A stretch of DNA of 64,000 nt from CAWBXL01 sp963837365 (GCA_963837365.1 CAWIMW010000001.1:62001-126000), one strand, 5' to 3'. Shown: positions 35,498 through 44,348, counted from the first letter of the stretch. A program made the numbers and translations. Notes: generated by a model from the sequence alone, not told the origin.

Positions 35498-37858
35498 ATG
35501 GCTGCGTCGAACAAACAGATTTATGTGTTCGGAGATTGGCGTCTCGACCCGACCGAGCACCTCCTGTCGCATAAGGGCACTCCTATCCCGTTGACCCCTA
35601 AGGTCTTCGATACGCTCCTCCTGCTGGTCGAAAACTCCGGGCGGTTAGTCACAAAGGAGGAGTTCATGAAGCGCGTATGGCCGGATGCTTTCGTTGAGGA
35701 CCTGGCCCTGGTGCAGAACATTTCCCAGATCCGCAAGGCATTGGCGACCTCGTCGGGGGCAGAAAATGGGGCGCTGATCGAGACCGTGCCCAAGCGGGGC
35801 TATCGGTTTTTGCCTACCGTGCAGATGGTTACAGAGGGACCGGCCAAGAACGGCGTTTTACAGGAGCGACAAACGGGGTCCGAGGCCGTAGCGGCAAGCG
35901 GGCAGCCCACCATTGATAAGGATTCGACGAAGGCGCAAGAATCGCGGAACCGAGTCCTTATTATGGCCGGCGTAGGGATCGCAATCGTTCTTACTGCGGT
36001 AATCGCACTCACGCTGGGTTGGCATCGCGGCAAACGGCTAGCCGCCAATGACAGAGTTCTTCTGTCAGATTTCGAGAACCAGACCGGCGACCCTGCCTTC
36101 GACGCAATTCTGAAGCAGGCCCTCCAGATTAAATTGACGGAATCGCCTTATTTGAACCTGGTCCCGGATTCCGAAGTGCGCCAGGCCCTTGGCTCGTCCG
36201 GTTCGCCTGCCGGCCTTCCACGCCAGGCAGCGCTCAACGTGTGTAATTCGGTGCGAGGAAAAGCGGTGTTGGCAGGAGGGATTTCGCGGTCCGGCCAAAA
36301 CGCGTATCGCATCAATCTGTCGGCGCTGCGCTGTCCCGATGGAGCGTCCATGGCCCAGGCGGAAGCGAACTCCTCATCACGAGACGATGTGATTTCTGCG
36401 GTTGGACTGGCGGCGGACACTCTTCGCCGGCGGTTAGGTGAGGCCAATGAGTCTTTGGAACAATTTCAGAGCGAATTAGGCCGGGCGACAACCAACTCTC
36501 TGCCTGCGCTCAAGGCATTCTCTCTGGGAGAAGAAAAGAGGGCCTCCGGCCAGGATTTCGAGTCCATCCCGTACTACAAGATGGCAACCGACCTCGACCC
36601 CGAATTCGCGATGGCCTATGCGCGGCTCGGCATCATTTACGCCAACGCAAACCAGAACGAATTTGCCCACGCCTACTTCAACAAGGCCTTCGAACTACGC
36701 GACCGTGCCACAGCGCGTGAACGTCTCTACATCGCCGCTCATTACTATGCGATGACTGGCGAAGAGAACAAGCACGTTGACGTCTACCGGCTGTGGCGCG
36801 AACTGTACCCCAATGATGTGGTGCCGGCGAACAACCTTGCTTTCGTTTATCTCCGTGTGGGGCAACCGGAGAAGGCGCTTGAGTCAGCCCGCGCGGCATT
36901 GCGCCTTTCGTCATCACAGGGCCTGGTGTACGGGACGGCTATGGGTGCTTACCACTGCAACGGCCAGTTTGCTGAAGCCAAGACGCTCTATGACGAAATT
37001 GTCCGCCGGCAGTTGGATGGTTTTGTCGCCCACCTCCTCCGCTATTCCGTTGCTACCGTGGATGGAGATCAGGCCGAAATGGACCGGCAACTCGCCTGGG
37101 CGCGCGGAAATCCGCGCGAGAGCGAGATGCTCCAGGAAGCGGCAATCTACGAGGCATCCCGGGGAAGGCTGAAGGCCGCACACGCATTGTTCACCCAGGC
37201 CGAAACGCAAGCGATGAAGGATGGATTGAAAGAACGGGCCGCCGCCGTGCTCCTCGAAGAAGCGGAAATAGACGCCGCGTATCACCTAAATGCGCAAGCC
37301 CACGAAATCGTAAACCACGCCATTTCCATGCTGGGCCGCGCGGCCGACCAGCAAGGACAGGCGGCCGTTATCCTTAGCCAATTGGGAGAATTTCAGAAGG
37401 CGGACGACCTGGCAGCAAAGGCCCAGGAAAACGCACCGCTCGACACGTCCGTGAATGAAATGTTTTTGCCTATTGCGCGCGCAGCTGCGGAATTGCGCCG
37501 CCACCGGCCGGAACGGGCCATTACCGAATTGGAAACAGTGAAACTGTATGATCTTTCAGTTTGGCTGCAACTTTCCTCTCTTTATTTCCGGGGCTCGGCA
37601 GAGTTGGCATTGAACCATCCCAAACAAGCCATATCCGAGTTTCAGCAGATGTTCGCACACCGTGGCGTCGAGCCGAATTCGCCTTATCTCTCCATGGCCC
37701 ACCTGGGCCTTGCTCGCGCCTACTTTTCTCTGGGAAACATAGCTAAGTCACGCGCCGAGTATGAGACGCTGCTGGCGCGCTGGTCTGAGGCCGACGCCGG
37801 ACTGCCGATCAAGACAGAAGCAGAACAGGAATACACAAAACGGTGCTCACTCCGGTGA
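35498..37858 (+). CDS. CadC-type winged-helix transmembrane regulator with TPR repeats
   Basis: The protein has 786 residues. Residues 8-108 form an OmpR/CadC-type winged helix (FGDWRLDPTEHLLSH, LTPKVFDTLLLLVENSGRLV, FVEDLALVQNISQIRKAL, ETVPKRGYRFL). A linker and one TM helix (VLIMAGVGIAIVLTAVIALT, about 150-172) follow. The periplasmic part contains a FENQTGDPAFDAILKQAL domain and then about ten TPR-like repeats to the end. This architecture is very common in acidobacteria: a one-component sensor that binds DNA from the membrane. Its divergence from the ten-gene envelope operon suggests that it regulates that operon. Confidence 0.85.
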   Translation: MAASNKQIYVFGDWRLDPTEHLLSHKGTPIPLTPKVFDTLLLLVENSGRLVTKEEFMKRVWPDAFVEDLALVQNISQIRKALATSSGAENGALIETVPKRGYRFLPTVQMVTEGPAKNGVLQERQTGSEAVAASGQPTIDKDSTKAQESRNRVLIMAGVGIAIVLTAVIALTLGWHRGKRLAANDRVLLSDFENQTGDPAFDAILKQALQIKLTESPYLNLVPDSEVRQALGSSGSPAGLPRQAALNVCNSVRGKAVLAGGISRSGQNAYRINLSALRCPDGASMAQAEANSSSRDDVISAVGLAADTLRRRLGEANESLEQFQSELGRATTNSLPALKAFSLGEEKRASGQDFESIPYYKMATDLDPEFAMAYARLGIIYANANQNEFAHAYFNKAFELRDRATARERLYIAAHYYAMTGEENKHVDVYRLWRELYPNDVVPANNLAFVYLRVGQPEKALESARAALRLSSSQGLVYGTAMGAYHCNGQFAEAKTLYDEIVRRQLDGFVAHLLRYSVATVDGDQAEMDRQLAWARGNPRESEMLQEAAIYEASRGRLKAAHALFTQAETQAMKDGLKERAAAVLLEEAEIDAAYHLNAQAHEIVNHAISMLGRAADQQGQAAVILSQLGEFQKADDLAAKAQENAPLDTSVNEMFLPIARAAAELRRHRPERAITELETVKLYDLSVWLQLSSLYFRGSAELALNHPKQAISEFQQMFAHRGVEPNSPYLSMAHLGLARAYFSLGNIAKSRAEYETLLARWSEADAGLPIKTEAEQEYTKRCSLR

Positions 37859-38145
37859 GTTGATTGCGCATAGAGTTGCTAACCAACGGGAGGGTGTTTC
37901 GCAGGAATCGTAGGTCCGCGCAAAATGGCTAGTCGGTTGCAGTGCCAGTTTACGTCTGAAGTGAGATTGAAGCAGCACTATGGACCCCATTCCGTTCCGT
38001 GTGGCCGTAACTGTGGCTGTACATTGCTAGACACAGCCAACGTTTCGAGCATTCGCTTCCTCACGACCGATCATCCGCGCTTTCCGTCTTCTGCAGGCGG
38101 TTTCCTCAATTGAGGTGCGGAGAATCTCACTGGCTTGAGTTTCGG

Positions 38146-38820
38146 TCAAACAAGGCCCAACGTGCCACGCGTTTGGCAAGTGTCCTTTATCTTCGGCAAT
38201 CCTTGGCGAGAGAAGGAGTTCCGTCTCAGCGGCGAACCTGCCCAACTTCTACGTCCTCGCCACGTGCGTTGCTCATCGGGCGTGCTATATCGCAGACGTA
38301 AAGCGGCAGCTTCAATTTCGATCGTCATTACGATTCCGTCGATCCCGACTGATTTGTCAACCTTGCTCAATTTCTGAACTTTATGCCCATGACGGAACTG
38401 GCATACGCAACTGCCTTGAGCGTCGAGCAGGCGATCGGAGCCGAAATAGGCCACTTCCTCGATCGGTTCCTTGAGCGGATACATGACTGCCCCAGGTGGA
38501 GTGCTCTCGTAGTAGTCGGCCAAAAGCCTGTCCAGGTGGCGCAATATATTCATGCGAAGCCGGAGGGCCATTTTCTGGACAGCCGTGAGCGTCAGGTAAT
38601 TTCCGAGGCTCGTCAGCACAGTTCTTCCCTGATAGCTAAAAAAGATCAAGATCGCAGCCAGAAAGAGTAATCCGGTTTCTCGTTGAGGCAGGACCTGATC
38701 AATGAGCCATTTGAGGACCAAGGGAGTCAGGAGAGCCAGGAGGCTGCCCGCTGTCATGCAAAGGAAGCTGGCCACGTGCCAGGGCGCAAAGGGACGAATC
38801 TGCTTTGCCAGCCAATGCAA
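38146..38820 (-). pseudogene. ABC transporter permease/ATPase, truncated after about 130 residues
   Basis: Residues 1-130 match the first TM region of an MsbA-like exporter (LALLTPLVLKWLIDQVLPQ, YYESTPPGAVMYPLKEPI, EEVAYFGSD). After GSDRL the sense is lost and the frame continues about 90 residues with no resemblance to an ABC protein. The rest of the TM domain and the whole nucleotide-binding domain are missing. It appears to be a deletion remnant, with no sign of the missing part in 37859-38145. Confidence 0.7.
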
Positions 38821-39152
38821 TTCATTCGGGATCTTCAGGGGCAGAACGACCTCTGGCGTTAACTAGAATTTCAAGAGAGACTTCGGATCTGAGGATAGGC
38901 AGAGCCGCTCGCGATCGTCCAGACAAAGCGTGCGCCGTTCGCCTTTCAATCAATTTCGTCGGATTTTGTTGGAAATGCAGCGCTGTGAGTGATCAGCAGT
39001 CTAGCCCGGTTGTTCGCAAATCCGACTCTGAATTGCCTGGTAGGAGAGGCGCGTCGAGGCAGGCGCGAGGGAGATAAGTGTCAGTTTTGGTTCCATGATG
39101 GCACTATATTGACTATGAGTACGAATGAAGACACCAGCTTCGGTTGGTTTGG
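38821..39152. other. Intergenic, nothing recognised
   Basis: No gene or clear structure is visible. It lies between the ABC remnant and the hipA stop codon. Confidence 0.5.
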
Positions 39153-40481
39153 TTAGGCCGACGTCTCTTCACCCTTGAACTTTTGCAAAAGACGAAGTCG
39201 TCGCTTAATTCCTGCCGCGATCGAAGATGCCACCTGCTCCGGAAACTTTTTTGGCAGCTTCGACAGAACAGAATCGACCGCAGCACCTGAGATGTCCAAT
39301 AGCTCTTGGATGATGGATTCGACTGCTTGCCGTCCGATGCCTGCTTTGGCAGCGGTTTGAAAGAAATGCCGTGGGGCAATCTGCCGGATCTGGTAGTGCG
39401 GCTTTGCGCCAAAAGCCATGGCAAGACGAAACTGCTTCCATAAAATCTGTTTCGAATCAACACTCGGCTGGGCTGAGATCACGTCGTAGAGTGGCGTCAT
39501 GTGGAAGCGTCCACCCGGCGAGAGAAAGACGCTGAAGTTTTTCGCATGCCCGTCGGTAGCGCCCATTAGCCAAAAGACGACATTAGACTTCAGGAACACG
39601 CGTTGATCCGAGACCGCTTCATCACTGCCTCTCAGGAGTCGAACAATTCCCGGAATGCCCGGCCCTCCGTCGCTTTCGTATTTCAGATTGGGCGGTACGG
39701 AGAGTGCCTGGCAGCAGTCCTCTTGTGGAAGACGGAGCAATCTCTTGTCTCTCGTCCAGAGTCGGTCGAAACGCTCGACGATCAGAACACGCCGGTCGCC
39801 AAATGTTTTCATCTCGGCATTTGCAGCCGGAAGACCCAACTCTCTTAGAATCGTCAGGCACAGATATTCGTTCTCGACGCTTGCAGTCAGATCCACGCCA
39901 TTGGGAAGCTTTCCGATCGAGGGTTTGAAAATGTGGGTCGTGGCGGTTGTGCCGTGCGGCTTATGCCATCGATCGTTCCAACGGAGGAGGGCAGTTTTCT
40001 CTTGTGCGCCAGCGATCGAGATTCGGAAGCTCTCGTCTTCCGTTATGCCAAGAGGCGCTGTTGCGAGGTTGTTTAGAATGGCCGTAATCTCGCGCTCACT
40101 GACGGGTACGGCATCGATGGCGCCGGCGGGCGCGGGTTCGGAATCCCTGGGAAGGAACTGTAGCGCGCCAACACAATCGTGACCAATCGCTGCCAGAAGG
40201 CTATATGCATCGGTTCCTTCGGCGCGCGCGCGCGCAGCGATCTGGCGTCGCAAGGAATCGTTGTCCGGCAATAGGTTTTCAAAGACCGCCAAAACCGGGG
40301 CTCCGATGTATGGCTGTTCACGTATGGGGAGAGAGAGCGACACTGGCAGGGCTGACTCCCAATCCAGCCAGGATCGGTCATATTGGAAAGAGATTGCTCC
40401 CGAAGTCTCGCGCCGGAGTTGGCCGACCAGGCGGCTGTTGAGGAAAACATTGAGAGGTTCGTAACGCGCTCGGCGTGGCAT
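39153..40481 (-). CDS. hipA: HipA-family serine/threonine kinase toxin
   Basis: The protein has 442 residues, full length for the family. The N-terminal subdomain 1 has VGQLRRETSGAISFQYD. Kinase features follow: SIAGAQEKTALL (the loop that carries the regulatory autophosphorylation serine in E. coli HipA), THIFKPS, VENEYLCLTILRELG, catalytic Asp in FWLMGATDGHAKNFS and metal-binding Asp in PLYDVIS. HipA in E. coli phosphorylates glutamyl-tRNA synthetase; the target here is not known. The ATG shares one base with the stop of the hipB-like gene (TGATG), so the two are translationally coupled. All key residues are present, so it is probably active. Confidence 0.92.
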   Translation of the reverse strand: MPRRARYEPLNVFLNSRLVGQLRRETSGAISFQYDRSWLDWESALPVSLSLPIREQPYIGAPVLAVFENLLPDNDSLRRQIAARARAEGTDAYSLLAAIGHDCVGALQFLPRDSEPAPAGAIDAVPVSEREITAILNNLATAPLGITEDESFRISIAGAQEKTALLRWNDRWHKPHGTTATTHIFKPSIGKLPNGVDLTASVENEYLCLTILRELGLPAANAEMKTFGDRRVLIVERFDRLWTRDKRLLRLPQEDCCQALSVPPNLKYESDGGPGIPGIVRLLRGSDEAVSDQRVFLKSNVVFWLMGATDGHAKNFSVFLSPGGRFHMTPLYDVISAQPSVDSKQILWKQFRLAMAFGAKPHYQIRQIAPRHFFQTAAKAGIGRQAVESIIQELLDISGAAVDSVLSKLPKKFPEQVASSIAAGIKRRLRLLQKFKGEETSA

Positions 40482-40735
40482 CAGAAAAGTCTCTCAATAT
40501 CCTGTGGCGAGCCTTTGGTGCGTGGACGGATGACTAGTTCGAGGTCGAGGGCGGCAAGGGCCCGCAAAACTGTATCGAGCCGGGCTGCCGCGGACTTCTC
40601 GATGTCGGAAACCGTCCGCTGGCGCACGCCGATTTTGGTCGCCAAACTTTCTTGGCTCAAGCCGAGTTCGCGCCTCCGCTCTCGAATGCAGTTGCCGAGT
40701 TGTAAAGGTGTTCGGGCGATTTTGTCGTTTGTCAT
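40481..40735 (-). CDS. hipB: HipB-like antitoxin, Xre-type HTH repressor
   Basis: This is an 84-residue protein with a classic Xre helix-turn-helix at about residues 12-45 (LGNCIRERRRELGLSQESLA, TKIGVRQRTVSDIEKS) and a short C-terminal tail (KGSPQDIERLF). It should bind HipA and repress its own operon. There is no recognisable Shine-Dalgarno sequence: a palindromic operator begins 5 bp upstream of the ATG. Translation may therefore be from a leaderless or near-leaderless mRNA, with repressor bound over the transcription start. Four matching operators lie upstream (40741-40839). Confidence 0.9.
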   Translation of the reverse strand: MTNDKIARTPLQLGNCIRERRRELGLSQESLATKIGVRQRTVSDIEKSAAARLDTVLRALAALDLELVIRPRTKGSPQDIERLF

Positions 40736-40740
40736 GGGAC

Positions 40741-40839
40741 TAGGCGGTTATCCGCCTAAAGCTATATTAGGCGCTTTTCCGCCTAATGTCAACCTAGGCG
40801 CTTTTCCGCCTAATACACGTTTAGGCGCTATTCCGCTTA
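40741..40839 (-). promoter_or_regulatory. Four palindromic operators of the hipBA operon, 27-bp period
   Basis: There are four 18-bp copies of TAGGCG-N6-CGCCTA: 40741-40758, 40768-40785, 40795-40812 and 40822-40839 (the last has one mismatch, CGCTTA). The starts are spaced exactly 27 bp apart, close to 2.5 helical turns. E. coli hipBA also has four operators, of different sequence. The first copy lies 5 bp from the hipB ATG. Confidence 0.88.
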
Positions 40840-40907
40840 AGGAACCGGGCAGGCTTGGCGCGAGCTTTAGCCACCGACGGCGAAATCCCCAGAGATCGAA
40901 GTTGGCT

Positions 40908-41237
40908 TCACGCCCGTATTCCCGGATTGTGACCGCTCCCGCCGCTGTGGGCGTGCACCACGTTGAGAAGCCTCTCAAAAAGGATGAGTCGTTCGTGCGC
41001 GCGAAGACCTGCCCCAATCATCACGCAGTCGTATGCCTGTTTGCTCAGACTTTCCTTTAAGACCTCTTCGGCGGTATTGCCCGAGTCGACCAAGCAACTG
41101 TCGACCTCATATCCCAACGCGCGAATACGGGCCAGTTGAGAATCAATATAAGACCGAACGAGCTCCGGAGTTAAACCGGGCATCGACCTGAAGTCCGCGA
41201 AATCTGGATCGAGGCCTAACGCAAGTACCGTTACCAT
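40908..41237 (-). CDS. Conserved protein of unknown function, Rossmann-like
   Basis: The protein has 109 residues from the ATG at 41237, preceded by a strong GGAGGGGG site. It has a beta-alpha pattern: VTVLALGLDPDF, GLTPELVRSYIDSQLARIRALG, and YDCVMIGAGLRAHERLILFERLLNVVH. Short proteins with a 'GLDPxFADFxxxPGLTPELVRSYIDxQ' opening occur in many bacteria with no known function. The usual ending after NVVHAHAP (about 15-20 residues) is replaced here by SGGSGHNPGIRA, which may reflect a frameshift near 40950. It stands alone upstream of the hip operators. Confidence 0.65.
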   Translation of the reverse strand: MVTVLALGLDPDFADFRSMPGLTPELVRSYIDSQLARIRALGYEVDSCLVDSGNTAEEVLKESLSKQAYDCVMIGAGLRAHERLILFERLLNVVHAHSGGSGHNPGIRA

Positions 41238-41312
41238 TTCCCCCTCCAACTTATGGAGACCAACTCGAACCAATGGAAGAACCCTCATTCATCGAGTACG
41301 GCAAGATCAAAT

Positions 41313-42506
41313 TCACGCACCACACATCGCCAGCTGATAAAAGGCCGCCAGCGCGTCATCGATGGGATGGTGCTGCGGCTTCCCCGAAGGGTCCAGCTTG
41401 TTCCACCTGATGAGGTTGAACGCGACGGACATCCGTCGCTTGCCGTCGGCGCGGCTCATGGACATCGCTCCCCCACCCCAGACCGAGCCGTCATGGCCCC
41501 AGAATGTGCCATGGCCAGGAACCTCCTTCTTGTGCAGGCCGAGGCCATAGGTAATTTTCTTCCCCTCTTGAGAGATGACCGCGACAGTGCGCTGCATCTC
41601 GGCCAGCGACGAGTTATTCACAATCTCGCCGGCAAGTAGCAAACGATAGAAGCGGTTGAGATCGGAAACGGTCGAAATCAGCGAGGCCGCCGGCCCGACC
41701 CACGACATGTCGAAGACGCTGTAGTCGCGCGGCGGGTCGATCATGCCGAACCACGCTTCGTACATCTGCGAGTGCGGCTCGCTAACATGCGGTCCGTCCG
41801 GAAGCTCGGTGTCCCGGAGCCCAGCACGCTCAATGACGTTCTGTGTGATGCACTTCTCCGCGGTGGCGCCGGTTACGTGCTCCAGGAGTTGGCAGAGAAT
41901 CTGGTAGTTCGTATTGGAATATATCCCCGGAGTGCCACCCGGCGTACCGACGGCGGGTGCCCTCACCCCCATCTCGATTAGCTCGGTCCGCTGAAAGCGC
42001 GTGAACCGGTTGTCGTCCAGACTCGTGGGCGTGGTGTCCGCCAGTCGAGGGAACGGCTTGAGAGACGGGTACGCATATGGCAGATATTCCGCTAGGCCGC
42101 TGGTGTGGTTGATCAGCATGCGGACGGTGATCGTCTTGCCGCGTTCTCCGGGCACCCACCGTGGCAGGTAGTGGCCGATTGGCGTGTCGAGCCCGATCTG
42201 ACCCCTTTCGACCTCCTGAAGGACCGCGGCGGCAGTGAAGGTTTTGCTGATGCTGCCGACGCGGTGCCGCATGTCGGGGGATACGGGACGGCCGGTGCTG
42301 ACATCGGCGACGCCGGCTGCGCCGCGCCATAGTTGGTCACCGTCGCGCACCTCGGCGAACACTCCCGGCATCCCCGCGCGATGGACCTTGTCGATGGCCG
42401 CGTTGAGCTCTGCGGCATCGAGTGGGTTCTTCAGTACATGTATCCTCTCGTGCTCAGTTTGTTCTTCACCACCTCGGTCGGGGTCGGCATATTTCGGAAT
42501 CGCCAT
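41313..42506 (-). CDS. Serine hydrolase, class C beta-lactamase/DD-peptidase fold
   Basis: The protein has 397 residues with AAAGGAGGATGAA before the ATG. Catalytic motifs: Ser85-x-x-Lys88 (HRVGSISKTFTAAAV), the Tyr-x-Asn motif in IYSNTNYQ (about 196) and the third box HDG in FWGHDGSVWGGG. MLINHTSGLAEYLP is the usual phrase before the second motif. It resembles R61-type DD-peptidases and the broad 'serine hydrolase' group, with no signal peptide visible. The substrate is not known. It lies 107 bp downstream of the sigma factor gene on the same strand and may be part of that regulon. Confidence 0.85.
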   Translation of the reverse strand: MAIPKYADPDRGGEEQTEHERIHVLKNPLDAAELNAAIDKVHRAGMPGVFAEVRDGDQLWRGAAGVADVSTGRPVSPDMRHRVGSISKTFTAAAVLQEVERGQIGLDTPIGHYLPRWVPGERGKTITVRMLINHTSGLAEYLPYAYPSLKPFPRLADTTPTSLDDNRFTRFQRTELIEMGVRAPAVGTPGGTPGIYSNTNYQILCQLLEHVTGATAEKCITQNVIERAGLRDTELPDGPHVSEPHSQMYEAWFGMIDPPRDYSVFDMSWVGPAASLISTVSDLNRFYRLLLAGEIVNNSSLAEMQRTVAVISQEGKKITYGLGLHKKEVPGHGTFWGHDGSVWGGGAMSMSRADGKRRMSVAFNLIRWNKLDPSGKPQHHPIDDALAAFYQLAMCGA

Positions 42507-42613
42507 TTCATCCTCCTTTATTTTTCGAACACCCTACTTCCAGTGATAAGGATCTTCACGCTGCTCATCGCCTTGCCTCATATGCGGTCATCGGTTGGAA
42601 ATGCTGAAAACCT

Positions 42614-43501
42614 TCATTGATCGATCATCGCAAGATCAAGTTCCTGTAGACGAGTTGGATCGGCGATGATCTCTGCCCTTGCGATTTTCCCATCGACGAA
42701 AGAGCAGCGAAGCACACGAAATACATGTCCGCCCGGGCTCCAAACCAGTCCCACGTCTCCGTTAACCAACATGGGTTGTACTGTACCCGGAAGTTGTCGC
42801 GAGAATGCGATTGCTCCCTTCGCCCAGTTCCGTGCGCCATTAATCTCTCTGGGCGCGCCCGGACGCGCGGCAGCTTCATCGATTCTGACCACAATATCGG
42901 GATCAAGCACCGCGACCAGCCCTTCAAAATCACCGCGGCGCAAAGCATCGAGGAAGGCGTCAACGACTCGGCGTTGCTCCACGATGCTGGTCTTGGGAAC
43001 CGCCGGAGCGCCCTGAATGCGCCGTCGCGCCCGGCTAGCCAACTGCCTTGCCGCTACTGGCGACCGTCCAACGATTGAGCCGATTTCGTCGAAGGAAACC
43101 GCAAACATGTCGTGTAGAACAAACGCCAGCCGCTCGGCCGGATCCAAGCGGTCAAGCACGATCAGCAGTGCTGCGCCGATGGAGTCGGCCAGCAGTGTCT
43201 CTTGCTCCGGATCTCTCTGTTCCTCGCGGACGGCGATGGGCTCCGATGGCTGCGGGTCGAGTGCCTCTTCTTTTCGCGAAATGCGCGAGCGCAGCATGTC
43301 TAGACAAACCCGCGAAACGACCGTAGTCAGCCATCCTCCGAGGTTCTCTATTGTGCCGGCATCGGAACGGCTCAGACGAAGCCAGGCTTCCTGCACGGCA
43401 TCATCGGCCTCGCTGAGCGAACCGAGCATGCGGTAAGCTACGGCCCGCAAATGGCCCCGGTTCTCCTCGAATTGGTCTGCCAACCATTCCTGTTCAGGCA
43501 T
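42614..43501 (-). CDS. ECF sigma factor with SnoaL-like C-terminal domain (SigJ/ECF41-like)
   Basis: The protein has 295 residues. Sigma region 2 at about 10-80 (LRAVAYRMLGSLSEADDAVQEAWLRL) and region 4 at about 120-175 (RLDPAERLAFVLHDMF, SFDEIGSIVGRSPVAARQLASR). The C-terminal 120 residues form a SnoaL-like domain (VVDAFLDALRRGDFEGLVAVL), which in ECF41/SigJ factors replaces a separate anti-sigma. The DGGGK linker motif of true ECF41 is not seen (IDEAAARPGAPREI instead), so it may belong to a related subgroup. Neighbouring AhpD-like and DoxX-like genes are the usual partners. It is 53 bp downstream of the Sec-containing AhpD-like gene. Confidence 0.88.
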   Translation of the reverse strand: MPEQEWLADQFEENRGHLRAVAYRMLGSLSEADDAVQEAWLRLSRSDAGTIENLGGWLTTVVSRVCLDMLRSRISRKEEALDPQPSEPIAVREEQRDPEQETLLADSIGAALLIVLDRLDPAERLAFVLHDMFAVSFDEIGSIVGRSPVAARQLASRARRRIQGAPAVPKTSIVEQRRVVDAFLDALRRGDFEGLVAVLDPDIVVRIDEAAARPGAPREINGARNWAKGAIAFSRQLPGTVQPMLVNGDVGLVWSPGGHVFRVLRCSFVDGKIARAEIIADPTRLQELDLAMIDQ

Positions 43502-43554
43502 AAAGTGACGCTCTTTGTTTAGCTCTGCTGCCCATACTGACGATGCGGGGCACG

Positions 43555-44127
43555 CTATGCGACCGAGGCGTGGTGCTGTTTGAACCTCAGGCCTTTGCGG
43601 TACAGTCCGTCGCTTCCCACTTCGAACACACGGTTGTATCGTGCACGGAAGTTTTCGAGTGCCGCAGTCGCCGCGAGCTCGATGAGCTGCTCTTCCGAAA
43701 AATGCCGGCGCAGCTCTTGATAGAGATCATCACTTATGTTCGACGGGGTATCAGCCATGGCGTCGGCCATGCACAATAAAGCCGCCTCCGCCGGCGCAAA
43801 TGCTTCGACCTGCCCCTCGCGGACCGCCATGATTTCGTCGTCGCTCAGACCGTACATTCTGCCCCCGGCAGAATTGGCGTCGATTCAAAACGGGCACCCA
43901 ACCCGCACCGCAGTGCGCAGTGTCAGCAGCATCCGCTGCCGTTGTGGGACCCCCGCTTTCTGTCCGAGCAGCCATTCTGCGATCGCATTAACCCAGAACA
44001 CGCGCGGCACTCGGGCTGCGATTTTCTGCGGCGTGAGATCGCGGCCCAACATCTTCCGGACCTTCTTGAACACCTGCCGCATCGGGATTGACGTCTTCTG
44101 GGGATTGATGCCTTCGACTCTTGCCAT
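43555..44127 (-). CDS. AhpD-like (carboxymuconolactone decarboxylase fold) protein with in-frame TGA, probable selenoprotein
   Basis: One frame runs from the ATG at 44127 to 43555 (190 residues) broken only by TGA at 43885-43887. The bases around it read V-G-C-P-F-(TGA)-I-D-A-N-S-A-G. In AhpD-like proteins this is the CxxC redox motif (GCPFCID), so TGA sits exactly where the second Cys belongs: Cys78-x-x-Sec81. AhpD-like CxxU selenoproteins are a known family. A hairpin fitting a bacterial SECIS starts 10 nt after the TGA. Without readthrough the product is 80 residues and lacks the motif. Expected role: thiol/selenol peroxide reduction with the sigma factor downstream and a Cys paralogue divergent. 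Confidence 0.82.
43856..43874 (-). promoter_or_regulatory. Candidate bacterial SECIS hairpin
   Basis: On the minus strand ATTCTGCC (43874-43867) and GGCAGAAT (43863-43856) make a perfect 8-bp stem with the loop GGG. The first loop G lies 18 nt after the TGA. Bacterial SECIS elements need a stem with G at the start of the apical loop at about 16-37 nt from the UGA, so position and loop fit. The loop is short. Confidence 0.7.
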
Positions 44128-44185
44128 AATCTGGTTCCTTGTTCATTCGATGTCGGGTCTTCTCACGAGGACTCGTCATAGAGAT

Positions 44186-44212
44186 GACGGATTGACCCGA
44201 AGTGTTGTGACA
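44186..44212 (-). promoter_or_regulatory. ECF-type promoter TGTCACA-N16-CGTC for the selenoprotein/sigma genes
   Basis: On the minus strand TGTCACA (44212-44206) is followed after exactly 16 nt by CGTC (44189-44186). This equals the ECF41 promoter consensus as I recall it. It lies 59 bp upstream of the AhpD-like start codon, consistent with autoregulation of the sigma factor. Confidence 0.72.
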
Positions 44213-44348
44213 GGAGACCTAGGTATTTTTCCGGGAAGGGCAGCACGGATTTCTTGGGGCTGGAGCGAATCTTCCGAGCCGGCAGGGAAACTCAAGAGAC
44301 AAGACAAGTCTCTCAAAACACCTGCGTTAGGAGCGTATGCGCTCTCGC

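Noticed and set aside
43555..43857. Independent 100-residue protein starting at the ATG at 43857
   Set aside because: It is the second half of the AhpD-like frame after the TGA; no ribosome site and the same frame as the first half.
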